DNA from: SIG644 sp045613985
Lineage (GTDB): Bacteria; Bacillota; Clostridia; Oscillospirales; CAG-272
NCBI GenBank assembly: GCA_045613985.1
Contig: JAZLCA010000063.1
Location: 1 to 38,268 of the forward strand
Reading direction: 5' to 3'
DNA: 38,268 nucleotides
In this document: positions 16,118 through 25,400 of the stretch, piece by piece
Numbering within the stretch: the first letter of the stretch is position 1
How the letters are laid out: each line of letters starts with the position of its first letter
The notes under the pieces: model-generated
Told to the model about the DNA's origin: nothing
Database searches by the model: none
What the model saw: the letters and a program-made list of their open reading frames with translations, nothing else
Translations under genes and position numbers: made by a program

Positions 16118-17988
16118 GCTCGCTCACCTCCCAGTTTATTTGCCCCACAGCCACTGCATTTTTCGCGGCAGTTGGGGGTTGTGGCAGCCTCGTAAGCCCG
16201 TTCGCGCTCTCGCTTGAGGAATGCCTTGGTCACACCGCAATCGATGATATCCCAGGGAAGCACCTCGTCAAGACCAAACGCACGGTTGGCATAAAAGGCG
16301 GGATCCAAGCCGGTATCCGCAAAAACGGACATCCAGGCATCGTAATTGAAATATTCCGACCAGGCATCAAACTTGAAGCCTCGGTTGCAAGCCTCAGCCA
16401 GCGCATGCGCCAGACGGCGGTCGCCGCGGGCCAATACTGCTTCGATACGGCAGGTCGGGGCGTCGTGGTGATTGTATTTGATCTTGCGGTCAGTGACGCA
16501 GGAGCCCACAAACTCTTGCTTGCGCCGCATCTCTTCCAGCGTATCCTGGGCCTCCCATTGGAAGGGGGTGAAGGGTTTGGGAATGAACGGTGAGACGCTG
16601 ATGGTTACCTGCGGAGGTCGGCCGCCCTTACGGTTGGGTGTCTGATAGAATTGATTGATCACACGATGGGCAAGAGCAGGAATTTCCCGCAAATCTTCAT
16701 CCGTTTCGGTGGGATGGCCCTGCATAAAGTACAGCTTGACCTGGTTTTTGCCGGCCTCAAAGGCCACGCTTACCGCACGCATCAAATCTTGCTCAGCGAG
16801 ATTTTTGTTGATGACGTCGCGCAGACGCTGGGAGCCTGCCTCGGGGGCAAACGTGATGGAGGACGCGCGGATAGAGGTGACCTTGTCCATCAGCTCCTTG
16901 GTAAAGGAGTCGGCGCGAAGCGAGGGCAAGGAAAGATTGACCATATTGGGATTGGTCCACTCAAGCAGCTTGTCGGTCAGCTCGTCAATGCGGGTATAGT
17001 CGCTGATGGACAGCGAGGACAGAGAAAATTCCTCATATCCCGTATGATCAAAGATGGTACGCGCCTGGCAGTCGATCACGTCGGGCGTCTTTTCACGCAC
17101 GGGACGATACACCATGCCCGCCTGACAGAAGCGGCATCCGCGGATACAGCCGCGACCGACCTCGACCGTGATACGGTCTTGGACCGTCTCGATGTAAGGC
17201 ATGACCACGTTTTGGGGAAAATATGCCTTGTCCAGATCCTTGACGATACGCTTTTCGATCTTGGTGGGGATATCGTCATAAACGGGAGTATACGCCTCGA
17301 TGGTGCCGTCCTCGTGATACGTTACGCGATACAGCGAAGGAACGTACACTCCGGGGATGGTGCGGGCCGCCTCATGAAGAAAAGCTTCGCGGCTGTAACG
17401 CCCCTCCTCCTTCATGCGGATATACAGACGGACGATCTCGGGCAGCATTTCCTCGCCCTCACCGATATTGAACAGATCGAAAAACTCTGCCACAGGTTCG
17501 GGGTTATAGGCGCAAGGGCCGCCGCCGATGACCAAGGGATGTTCCTCGGTACGGTCTTTGGCATACAGGGGGATTTGGGCCAGCTGCAGCATATTCAGCA
17601 CCGTCGTGTAGCACATTTCATACTGAAGCGTAAAGCCGAGAAAATCAAAATTCTTGACGGCATCGCCACTTTCCAGCGCACACAATGCCAAGCCGTGCTC
17701 GTTCATCTGCTCTTGCATATCGATCCAGGGCGCAAACACACGCTCGCACCAGATGTCCTCGTGGCTATTGAGAGCTCCGTAGAGAATACGCATGCCAAGG
17801 TTGGACATACCGATCTCATAGCTGTCGGGGAAGGCAAAGGCAAAGCGAGCCTTGATCGCCGTTTTGTCCTTGACGATCTGACCATATTCCCCGCCCGAAT
17901 AACGACCGGGCTTGGATACCGATTTGAGCAGCGAGGTGCTGTAACGGAGATCCTTGTTATAGTTTTCAGTTTCGTTTGTCATTTCCAC
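16093..17988 (-). CDS. TIGR03960 family B12-binding-like radical SAM protein
   Basis: 631 residues from a GTG at 17988; the ATG two codons later (17982) is an equally good start. A cobalamin-binding-like N-terminal region (about 40-200, FAFPDSYEIGMSNLGMRILY and PLVIGGGPCAYNPEP) precedes the radical SAM domain. Its 4Fe-4S motif is C281, C285 and C288 in GRGCIRGCRFCQAG. The C-terminus has an extra cysteine cluster (CREKCSGCGAN, then CC near the end). The reaction is unknown; suggestions in the literature of an RNA or ribosome modification role are untested here. The start overlaps the preceding gene by about 20 bases. Confidence 0.93.
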   Translation of the reverse strand: MEMTNETENYNKDLRYSTSLLKSVSKPGRYSGGEYGQIVKDKTAIKARFAFAFPDSYEIGMSNLGMRILYGALNSHEDIWCERVFAPWIDMQEQMNEHGLALCALESGDAVKNFDFLGFTLQYEMCYTTVLNMLQLAQIPLYAKDRTEEHPLVIGGGPCAYNPEPVAEFFDLFNIGEGEEMLPEIVRLYIRMKEEGRYSREAFLHEAARTIPGVYVPSLYRVTYHEDGTIEAYTPVYDDIPTKIEKRIVKDLDKAYFPQNVVMPYIETVQDRITVEVGRGCIRGCRFCQAGMVYRPVREKTPDVIDCQARTIFDHTGYEEFSLSSLSISDYTRIDELTDKLLEWTNPNMVNLSLPSLRADSFTKELMDKVTSIRASSITFAPEAGSQRLRDVINKNLAEQDLMRAVSVAFEAGKNQVKLYFMQGHPTETDEDLREIPALAHRVINQFYQTPNRKGGRPPQVTISVSPFIPKPFTPFQWEAQDTLEEMRRKQEFVGSCVTDRKIKYNHHDAPTCRIEAVLARGDRRLAHALAEACNRGFKFDAWSEYFNYDAWMSVFADTGLDPAFYANRAFGLDEVLPWDIIDCGVTKAFLKRERERAYEAATTPNCREKCSGCGANKLGGERACCPKTKS

Positions 17989-20872
17989 TCTTATGATCCT
18001 GTTCGTTTAACATATTTTTGCGCGACAAAAAGAGACAAAGCACGATCCATGCCAGTTGTGCCGTCGCGGCAAGGGCACAGGCGTAGGGATTGATGAGGTC
18101 CAGCATCAAAAGCGTACCGCAAAGCAGTGCGCCGATCAGCAACGTAACATACTGAATGCCGCGCATCAGACGGTCGTTGGCGGCAATTTTATGGCAAGCC
18201 AATACTGCATGAGCAATGTCACGCGCATTTTTGGTGGCAACCACACCGCTGTCCACAACTTCCATTTCGTCATTTTTCTCAAAATGCAGCGGCTTGATCA
18301 CGCGGATGGGCGCCATTTGGGGATCGCGACTGCGGGCCAGCAATTCGGCATGGATGCAAGGGTCACTACTCTCCACGGCAACCGACGTGCCCGCACGGCC
18401 CAATTCGTCGGCAATCTGCTCAAAGCGTCCCGAGATACGATAGTCGATCTCATAGCCCAGTCGCAATTTTCCGTCGAAAGCCAAATACAAAATACTACTC
18501 TCCACGTGTCTGCGAACCAACAGTTCCGCAGAATCGCTCGGCACGCGGATGCCGTTTTTCATCATAAATTCGGAGGTTCCTGCCAGCACGCGTACCTTGC
18601 CGTCGATGCGAGCCTCAACCCCCTGCTCCAGCACGCGCAGAATCTCCACGCGGTCCTCCCACGTTTCTTCGGACAGATCCGAAGTGGTCACAGCGGCAAG
18701 CGTACCGCCCAGCGTTTTAAACAGCCGCTTGGCGTAGCGGATATACTTTCGGGTATCGCCACCGCCGCGGATGGTGATCTCGGTCGAGCTCTTGGAACGG
18801 AACATTTCAACGTCGTCAAACAGCAAAATGCTGTCCTTGGCATATTCATCCACGGCACTGTCTCCAATGATACCGCATCCGCGTTTTGCCAAACGGGTAG
18901 CGGCCAGCAGCATGGGATAAGCATAGGCAATCAGCGTTGAGATGGGCAACGTCATTTGCAAAGCAAGCACAAAGACGGTGGACGCCAAGCGTAGATCTCC
19001 CTTGATCAGCAATGCCATCACCGCAAGCAAAACGGAGCACAGCGCACTTGCCACCAAAAGGCCCGGCAAAGCACGATGGCGCTGCGTGGGGGCGCCCGTC
19101 CGACGGAAATAGCCGTCGATGCGATGAGTACGGCGCACGCGGCGCAGAGCGCGGTCGGCATCGTCGTTGATGATCTTGACGATATGACCGTCACGAATCA
19201 CCTTCTTGCGCTTGGGTTCCATATCGCACAAAGCAATCTTACGGGTACGGGAGTTGACCACCGCGAACGCGATTCTCTGATTCTTAATGCTGATGCACTC
19301 GGAAACAGCCGTGGCCAACAGAGCCAATGCTGCAGGCAAATTAAGCAGAACACCGCACCGTGGGTCAAACAAGCCCAACACGTCATACAACACCGTCGCA
19401 ACGACCACCAAAGCCGTCACGGTAGCAGGCGTCGGCGAGTACGTCATCAGATGGATCACGCCCCGCTTCAGGCAGGTGAAGCACAGCGCCGAAGCGATGA
19501 GCAGCAACAGCAGTCCGATCCCGCCGTAAAGCCCCGACGTCGGAAGCCCGGCCAGCAGCGCAGGCAAGGCATCAAACAGAGCAAGCATCAAATCGGACAG
19601 ACCAATCAAAACCGTCAAAAAAGCGGTCAGTATCAAGCGAGCCGTCGCCCCCCTGCTATGAGCGCGGTAGGCCTGGCGAATTTCTTTATCCTGGGTATGT
19701 CCTGCATATTCCTCACCATCGCAAGCATAAACACCGCGAATGGGACGCTTGGCATTTTCATCTTCTATGCGGCGGTGCTTTACGCCTTCGATGCGCTGGG
19801 TGCCCAATTTTTGAGACAAATTGTTCTCGTAGCCCAACTCCAGAAGCAGCTCTACGTCCTCGTCGCTCATACTGCGCTCACGCGCGGATGCACGGCCGAA
19901 GGAGGCTCCGCCGATGGTACTGACGTTACCGCGACCATTTCCTCGCTCCCCTGCCAAAGCATCCAGAGGAGAGCGCTTGGGGCGTGGAGGCTCTGCCGCC
20001 TCGGAGAGTCGGTCCGATGCCCTGGCATTGGCACTGCGCGCCGCGTCCAGCGGCGAGGCCACAGGAACAATCACCGTACGCTCGGGGGTTACAGAGGTGC
20101 TTTCCTTTTCGGCCGGCGCAGTGGGCGAAACCGTAACAGGTGTTTCATCCTCTGCGTCCATGACAATATCGCCTTCCATAAGAGGCTGTTTTTCGTCTTG
20201 GGCAACCGCCTCCGTCTCCTCGGAAGCAACAGGAGCCAAGCCCTCAACGGGAAGATATCCCTCTTCCATCGGGGGAATATCTTGCAGCGCCGCCTCATCC
20301 GGCTCTCCGACCTTTGCTCCGAAGGATTCGGTCGGGATGCTCAGCTGCTCGGCCGTCGCGCGGACAGCAGTGTCCGTTGCCTCTTGTTCGGTCACGTAAA
20401 CGCTGTCAATGGTGGGATTTTGTTCACCCAAGACCTCGGAGGGCATTTCCACTTGAACGTCATTAGCCGCAGATGCAGCTTCATACGGGCCCTCGCTGCC
20501 CTCGGAATCCTCCGCAGGCGCAGTCAGCTGTGACTCCTCGGGGGCATCCACATCCGACATAACGATGGCATCGCCCTCGCTCGCGGGTAAGGGTACGGCG
20601 GCCTTTTTGGCCGTCGATTTTTTCTTTTTATTTTTGGTGGTTCTTTTGGCGTTCTGTTTGGATGCGGAAGACTCATCGGGAACAACCTCGCCCAAAAGGG
20701 CTGCCATATAGGAATCGAACGCTGCGATATCTTCATCGGTATCAACACCGCCGCGCGAAGGTTTCGCCCGATCGGCAGACGAATCGTCTGCTACGGCATC
20801 CGCATTTTCGTCCAACGAAGCACGCAAAGCCCGCAACAATTCGTCGGTGGAATCCTGAGATTTGCGATTCAT
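17966..20872 (-). CDS. degenerate P1B-type ATPase-like membrane protein (pseudoenzyme)
   Basis: 968 residues. Residues 1-330 are acidic, low-complexity and probably disordered, except for a KKKKS-rich basic patch (80-90). A conserved-looking MSDEDVELLLELGYENN segment sits at 335-351. From 410 the order is that of a heavy-metal P-type ATPase: paired helices (411-470, 484-527), an actuator-like segment (535-600), helices (602-623, 629-655), a phosphorylation-like domain and two C-terminal helices (906-927, 930-949). The CPC metal site is replaced by LQMTLPIST (638-646). The DKTGT site reads FDDVEMF (685-691), keeping D686 only. The TGD and GDGxNDxP hinge signatures are absent. It is therefore unlikely to pump ions and may be a sensor or scaffold. 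It lies between rlmB and the TIGR03960 gene; the ATG follows AAAGGAGACG. Confidence 0.8.
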   Translation of the reverse strand: MNRKSQDSTDELLRALRASLDENADAVADDSSADRAKPSRGGVDTDEDIAAFDSYMAALLGEVVPDESSASKQNAKRTTKNKKKKSTAKKAAVPLPASEGDAIVMSDVDAPEESQLTAPAEDSEGSEGPYEAASAANDVQVEMPSEVLGEQNPTIDSVYVTEQEATDTAVRATAEQLSIPTESFGAKVGEPDEAALQDIPPMEEGYLPVEGLAPVASEETEAVAQDEKQPLMEGDIVMDAEDETPVTVSPTAPAEKESTSVTPERTVIVPVASPLDAARSANARASDRLSEAAEPPRPKRSPLDALAGERGNGRGNVSTIGGASFGRASARERSMSDEDVELLLELGYENNLSQKLGTQRIEGVKHRRIEDENAKRPIRGVYACDGEEYAGHTQDKEIRQAYRAHSRGATARLILTAFLTVLIGLSDLMLALFDALPALLAGLPTSGLYGGIGLLLLLIASALCFTCLKRGVIHLMTYSPTPATVTALVVVATVLYDVLGLFDPRCGVLLNLPAALALLATAVSECISIKNQRIAFAVVNSRTRKIALCDMEPKRKKVIRDGHIVKIINDDADRALRRVRRTHRIDGYFRRTGAPTQRHRALPGLLVASALCSVLLAVMALLIKGDLRLASTVFVLALQMTLPISTLIAYAYPMLLAATRLAKRGCGIIGDSAVDEYAKDSILLFDDVEMFRSKSSTEITIRGGGDTRKYIRYAKRLFKTLGGTLAAVTTSDLSEETWEDRVEILRVLEQGVEARIDGKVRVLAGTSEFMMKNGIRVPSDSAELLVRRHVESSILYLAFDGKLRLGYEIDYRISGRFEQIADELGRAGTSVAVESSDPCIHAELLARSRDPQMAPIRVIKPLHFEKNDEMEVVDSGVVATKNARDIAHAVLACHKIAANDRLMRGIQYVTLLIGALLCGTLLMLDLINPYACALAATAQLAWIVLCLFLSRKNMLNEQDHKSGNDKRN

Positions 20873-20909
20873 ACAAGAACGTCTCCTTTCATGTAATCGT
20901 GGGGGCGAT

Positions 20910-21866
20910 TTAGTCGGTCAAGGCCGCCTTTTTCTCGCGGGCTGCCGCGTGCTGACGTGCTGCCTCGGCCAACAGAATGGAAGCCGCTGTCGACACGTTG
21001 AGCGAATTGACCTGTCCTCTCATGGGGATCGAAATAATTGCATCACACTTTTGCTTGAGAAGAGCGGACACGCCGTTGCCTTCGCTGCCAAAAATCAGTG
21101 CGCAAGGACCGGTCAGATCGGTCTTGTCGTAGGACTGACCGCCCGCCTCGGCGGCGTATACCCACACGCCCTGCTTTTGAAGCTCTTGCACCGTCTGGGC
21201 AAGGTTAGCAACCTTCGCCACCGCCAGATGCTCGATCGCACCCGCACTGGCCTTGGACACCAACGGTGTCAGACCGACCGCACGTCTTTTGGGAAGAATC
21301 AGGCCATGCGCGCCCAAGCCCTCAGCGCAACGAATCAGGGCGCCGAGATTGTAAGGATCGGTGATACCGTCCGCAATGGCAATGATCGGATCCTCTCCTC
21401 GCTCACGGGCGATTGCAAGAATGTCCTGCACGTCTACGTACTCTTTTTCAGCCGCCATAGCAATGACACCCTGGTGAGGGGCAAAGCCGGCGATCGCATC
21501 CAGTTTCGAACGGTCTACCTCGACCACGGGAATCTTCTTTTCCAGGGCCTGGGCAACCAAAACGACGATGGAGCCTTCCCGCTCTCCTCTTTGCACCAAC
21601 AGCTTGTCAATGGTGCGGTCGCTATGAAGCAGTTCACGCACGGCGTTACGGCCGATGATGATACCCGAGCTTTCCTCCGTATCGACGACCTCAGCGTTCG
21701 CACGGGCCTCGGCACTGCGATCCACGTGATCGTATTTGGAGGAAGGACGGCGGTCGTTTGCGGGACGTCCCGCGCGATCACCGCGGCGGTTGTCATACGA
21801 GCGATTTCCGTCCGTACCGCGAGAGGGCTTTTTATTTGAACGATTGTTTTTTTGCTTGTTTTCCAT
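20910..21866 (-). CDS. rlmB: 23S rRNA 2'-O-methyltransferase RlmB-like (TrmH/SPOUT family)
   Basis: 318 residues, longer than the usual 245-250 because of a basic, Asn/Arg/Ser-rich N-terminal tail of about 70 residues. The substrate-binding domain starts at IIGRNAVRELLHSDRTIDKLLV. The knotted SPOUT domain has motif 1 DPYNLGALIRCAEGLGAHG, motif 2 CALIFGSEGNGVS and motif 3 IPMRGQVNSLNVSTAASILL. RlmB methylates the ribose of a guanosine in 23S rRNA (G2251 in Escherichia coli); group-3 TrmH relatives may have other targets. It lies 23 bases after pepD and 37 before the degenerate P-type ATPase gene. Confidence 0.93.
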   Translation of the reverse strand: MENKQKNNRSNKKPSRGTDGNRSYDNRRGDRAGRPANDRRPSSKYDHVDRSAEARANAEVVDTEESSGIIIGRNAVRELLHSDRTIDKLLVQRGEREGSIVVLVAQALEKKIPVVEVDRSKLDAIAGFAPHQGVIAMAAEKEYVDVQDILAIARERGEDPIIAIADGITDPYNLGALIRCAEGLGAHGLILPKRRAVGLTPLVSKASAGAIEHLAVAKVANLAQTVQELQKQGVWVYAAEAGGQSYDKTDLTGPCALIFGSEGNGVSALLKQKCDAIISIPMRGQVNSLNVSTAASILLAEAARQHAAAREKKAALTD

Positions 21867-21889
21867 AATTTTTCACTCCGTTCTTCAAA

Positions 21890-23344
21890 TCAAATGACGT
21901 TCCAGTCGGCCATCAAACGAGCCAAGGCTCGCCATACCCGCTCGACAGAATCCAGATACAGCACCTCGTCGGGCGAGTGAATGTCTTTCATATTGGGACC
22001 GATGGAAATGATATCCATATCGGGCAGTTTCCGTTTGATATAACCGCATTCCAGGCCTGCATGAATGGCCACCACCTTCATCTCGCCGCCGTACAGCGAG
22101 GTGTAAGCTTTGATGTAGGCATCACGCACGGGAGAGATGGGCGCGTATTCCCAACCGGGATAGCGGCTGTGGTGCTGTACCTCAGCCCCCAGCGCGGCCG
22201 CCAACGCATCCAGCGCATTCACCGTAGCATCCAAGCGGCTCTCGCGCGAGGCGCGCGAGGTAAAGGTGATACGAACGGCATCCTCCTGCGTGCGAAGAAT
22301 ACCGAGGTTGCGGGAATATTCCACAAGGCCCTCGACCTCATGGTTCATCGCGAGAACTCCGCAGGGAGCGTTAGACAAAAGACCGATGACCCGCGCGGTC
22401 GCGGCGGCATCCATCATATCTTCAATGCCCTCGGTCGTCATCACCCGCTCGCAAAGAATACGGCAGCTTTGATCCTCCGCCACAAGCTCGCCCGCAACAT
22501 CATCGGCAAGACCCAGCAACGTCATGCTCGCCATCGCCGCACTCGGCACGGCGATCACAGCCTTTGCCTCACGAGTGATGGCATTGTCCTTGGAGCCGCC
22601 CTCAATGCGGATCAGACGAACGTCAGGGAGAGCCGAAAGCAATCTACCCAACAAGAGATTGGCGCTGGCGCGTCCCGTATGGATATCCGCGCCGCTGTGA
22701 CCGCCGCTAAGTCCCGTCAATTCTACGCGGCAGACCTCGCGGTCTCCGATGGGCTCACGGGTAACGGGTATGGTCAGATCGGAGCGAATACCGCCCGCGC
22801 ATCCTACCGTCACTACCGTTTCCTCCTCGCTGTCCAGATTGATCATATAACGGGCAGACAGGCGAGAATAATCGAAGGCGATGGCGCCGCCCATGCCCGT
22901 TTCCTCCTCGGTGGTAAACAGACATTCCAGGGCGGGATGCGCGTCAAGCTCTCCGTCCAGCAGGGCCAGCATCATGGCGACGGCAATGCCGTTGTCCGCG
23001 CCCAGCGTCGTTCCGTCGGCGCGAAGGCAATTGCCCTCCAGGATAAGCGAAATGGGATCACGCTCAAAATCGTGAACGGTCTCTCCGTTCTTTTCGCACA
23101 CCATGTCGGTGTGGCCTTGCAAAAGAAGGGGCGCGTACGCTTCCCTGCCCGCGGTAGCAGGCTTTTGGATCAGCACGTTGTTGTTGGCATCGCGCAAGCA
23201 GTGCAGTCCGCGCTCGGCGGCAAAGCGGCACAGGTAGTCGGCCACGCCTGCCTCGTTGCCCGATGCGCGGGGAATGGCACTGATCTCTTCAAAAAACGTA
23301 AAGACACGCGCGGGTTCAAAGCCGCGGATGATAAACTCACTCAT
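21890..23344 (-). CDS. pepD: aminoacyl-histidine dipeptidase PepD (peptidase family M20C)
   Basis: 484 residues, the usual PepD length. The dinuclear zinc site is visible: H78 and D80 (LLQGHTDMVCEK), bridging D117 (LGADNGIAVAM), general base E146 with E147 (TTEEETGMGGA) and D171 (INLDSEEE). The lid domain lies between. The cytosolic enzyme hydrolyses beta-Ala-His and Xaa-His dipeptides and other short peptides. It sits 28 bases after mreB behind AAAGGAGC and is the second gene of the mreB operon. Confidence 0.95.
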   Translation of the reverse strand: MSEFIIRGFEPARVFTFFEEISAIPRASGNEAGVADYLCRFAAERGLHCLRDANNNVLIQKPATAGREAYAPLLLQGHTDMVCEKNGETVHDFERDPISLILEGNCLRADGTTLGADNGIAVAMMLALLDGELDAHPALECLFTTEEETGMGGAIAFDYSRLSARYMINLDSEEETVVTVGCAGGIRSDLTIPVTREPIGDREVCRVELTGLSGGHSGADIHTGRASANLLLGRLLSALPDVRLIRIEGGSKDNAITREAKAVIAVPSAAMASMTLLGLADDVAGELVAEDQSCRILCERVMTTEGIEDMMDAAATARVIGLLSNAPCGVLAMNHEVEGLVEYSRNLGILRTQEDAVRITFTSRASRESRLDATVNALDALAAALGAEVQHHSRYPGWEYAPISPVRDAYIKAYTSLYGGEMKVVAIHAGLECGYIKRKLPDMDIISIGPNMKDIHSPDEVLYLDSVERVWRALARLMADWNVI

Positions 23345-23372
23345 AAAATTGCTCCTTTCCTACAAGCAAACG

Positions 23373-24461
23373 TTACAGTCGGTCGCGCCGTGCGCGGGAC
23401 AGATTGATGGGACCCTCGGGAAGATCCTTAAAGTCGCGCAAAGCAATGCCGGTTCCCCGCGCCACACAGGTCAAAGGCTCCTTGGCCAGCGCAACGGGAA
23501 CCCCCGTCACTTTATGGATCAGACGGTCAAAGCCGTGTACCATACTGCCGCCGCCCGTCATGATAACACCGTACTTCAGAATATCTCCCAAAAGCTCGGG
23601 AGGGGTGCGCTCGATCACCGAGCAAACAGCATCCAGAATGGCACTGACCGGCTCGGCCATGGCCTCCAGCATTTCCTTGGAGGACAGGGTGACCACCTGG
23701 GGCAGTCCCGTCTCGGCATTGCGGCCCCGCACCTCTACACTGCGCACCTGCTTGTGGGTGTACAGACAGCCGATGCGTTGCTTAATCAGCTCTGCCGTCT
23801 GCATACCGATCAGAATGCCGTATTGTCTGCGAACGTAGCGAGCGATCGCCTCGTCCAGCTTTTCTCCCGCAATACGAATGGATTCGGAGACGACGACGCC
23901 CCCCATGGAAATGACCGCGATATCGGTGGTACCGCCGCCGATGTCGATCATCATACGCCCGACGGGCTCTTCAATATCCACGCCGGCACCCAGAGCCGCC
24001 GCGACAGGCTCCTCCATCAGATATACACTGCCCGCACCTGCTTCTCTGGCAGCGTCCACCACGGCCCGCTCCTCTACCTCGGTCACGCCCGAGGGAACGC
24101 AGATCATAACACGGGGCGGCAAAACGGTGTTGCCGCAGGCACTTCGTATGCAGTATTGCAGCATGCGCAGCGTTACGTCGTATTGACTGATCACGCCGTC
24201 CCGCAAAGGACGGATGGTCTCTAAATTTTCCGGGGTTCGTCCAATCAAGGCTTGCGCCTCACTGCCGACCGCTACGATCTGATCGGTCAGTTTGTCGACG
24301 GCAACGACGCTGGGCTCGTTCAAAACGACGCCCTTACCCTCGACGTACACCAAGACGTTAACCGTTCCCAGATCAATGCCGACGTTACGCCGAAGCCCCA
24401 GACTTCCCATCCATTGTTTTATCCGGGCGAACAATCCCGTCGCCCCGTTTGTTTTAGCCAT
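23373..24461 (-). CDS. mreB: actin-like rod-shape protein MreB/Mbl
   Basis: 362 residues from the ATG at 24461, which has AAGGAGATG just upstream; a longer reading to 24500 has no such site. The actin-fold signatures are intact: VGIDLGTVNVLVYVEGKG (phosphate 1), MIDIGGGTTDIAVIS (phosphate 2), SEAQALIGRTPENLETIRPLRDGVI and VIMTGGGSMVHGF (adenosine). The N-terminus carries a 25-residue basic-hydrophobic stretch (FARIKQWMGSLG) that could be an amphipathic membrane anchor. It directs peptidoglycan elongation. mreC and mreD are not adjacent, so this is likely a solitary Mbl/MreBH-type paralogue. It heads the mreB-pepD-rlmB operon. Confidence 0.93.
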   Translation of the reverse strand: MAKTNGATGLFARIKQWMGSLGLRRNVGIDLGTVNVLVYVEGKGVVLNEPSVVAVDKLTDQIVAVGSEAQALIGRTPENLETIRPLRDGVISQYDVTLRMLQYCIRSACGNTVLPPRVMICVPSGVTEVEERAVVDAAREAGAGSVYLMEEPVAAALGAGVDIEEPVGRMMIDIGGGTTDIAVISMGGVVVSESIRIAGEKLDEAIARYVRRQYGILIGMQTAELIKQRIGCLYTHKQVRSVEVRGRNAETGLPQVVTLSSKEMLEAMAEPVSAILDAVCSVIERTPPELLGDILKYGVIMTGGGSMVHGFDRLIHKVTGVPVALAKEPLTCVARGTGIALRDFKDLPEGPINLSRARRDRL

Positions 24462-24523
24462 ACACATCTCCTTGTGGGTGTTTTTGACATACTTATCCAT
24501 CTTAAAATATAGTTTATTATTAT

Positions 24524-24552
24524 ATTATATAGGAAATGCGGGCAAAAATCAA
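24524..24552 (-). promoter_or_regulatory. sigma-A promoter for the mreB operon
   Basis: The minus strand has TTGATT (24552-24547), a 17-base spacer and TATAAT (24529-24524), with a second overlapping TATAAT just downstream. The start point would be near 24517, about 56 bases before the mreB ATG. Confidence 0.75.
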
Positions 24553-24593
24553 GATATCCGCCGAAAATTATTGTGCCAATAAAGCAAAAAAGA

Positions 24594-24625
24594 AGGGGCG
24601 GCAATCTTTTTTGACTGCCGCCCCT
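24594..24625 (-). terminator. terminator after comF
   Basis: AGGGGCGGCA (24594-24603) pairs perfectly with TGCCGCCCCT (24616-24625) around a 12-base loop. On the minus strand the stem is followed by TCTTTTTTGCTTT. It begins four bases after the comF stop and isolates the mreB promoter from it. Confidence 0.88.
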
Positions 24626-24628
24626 GCA

Positions 24629-25399
24629 TCAGGCGTTATTTTTTGATTTTTTCTCTTTGCCCGTTCTTGCAACGACCGCACAAATAATACGTGCCGCCCC
24701 TGCTTCGGATAACAAACGCACGCAAGTAGAAAGCGATGCTCCCGTGGTGCATACGTCATCGATCAAAATCACCGTTTTTCCTTTTACAGTAGCACTTGCC
24801 GCCATCTCAAAGCTGCTTGCCGCATTCTTTTCCCGTTCAGCCGCTCCCAGATCCTTTTGCTGCTTGGCCAGCGGCTTGCGGCGAATCAACGTTTCGTACG
24901 GAAGGGTCAGCTCGTGCGACAGCATATGGGCGATCTGCTTGGCGTGGTCGTGTCCCGTGGCCCGAACCGCCGCCCGACGGCGCGGGACGTAAGTTACGGT
25001 AATGGTGCGCAGACTGTCCTCCGCGTTGCTCAAGGACGCCAAAAGCGGCTCGGACAGCTGTTCCGCCAAAAAGCGAAACACGTCGCGGTCGTTGTGGTCC
25101 TTACACCAAAGCACCAGCTTGGAAGCAACGTTTTTTCTGTCGGGGCGGTATTCTGCCAGATGGTACAGCACCTCGGTTTCCACCTGTTGCAATGCTTCCG
25201 GCATACAACGGCAATCGCCGTGTGCCTTTCCGCACTCACAACAGCCCTCCTGCTTTTGCTCTTGCCACAGCTTCATGCAAGTGGGGCAAAGCACGCTCGG
25301 CTCTTTGCATTTGAAAACCGTCAGACGCTCACCGCAGGCGCGGCAGGCAGGCGGAAAAACCAGATCGATCAAAAGGCGAAGTACGTTCCGTTTTGCCAT
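24629..25399 (-). CDS. comF: ComF family phosphoribosyltransferase-like protein
   Basis: 256 residues. The N-terminal zinc-ribbon-like part has CRACGE, CPTC and a CCECGKAHGDCRC cluster, about residues 18-70. The C-terminal phosphoribosyltransferase fold has the PRPP loop VILIDDVCTTGASLSTC near 206-222. ComF/GntX proteins are needed for DNA uptake in naturally competent bacteria, probably in single-stranded DNA handling; no other competence genes are in the window. It starts one base after the recD2 stop, with AAGGAACTG as ribosome-binding site inside recD2, so the two are coupled. Confidence 0.93.
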   Translation of the reverse strand: MAKRNVLRLLIDLVFPPACRACGERLTVFKCKEPSVLCPTCMKLWQEQKQEGCCECGKAHGDCRCMPEALQQVETEVLYHLAEYRPDRKNVASKLVLWCKDHNDRDVFRFLAEQLSEPLLASLSNAEDSLRTITVTYVPRRRAAVRATGHDHAKQIAHMLSHELTLPYETLIRRKPLAKQQKDLGAAEREKNAASSFEMAASATVKGKTVILIDDVCTTGASLSTCVRLLSEAGAARIICAVVARTGKEKKSKNNA

Positions 25400-25400
25400 A

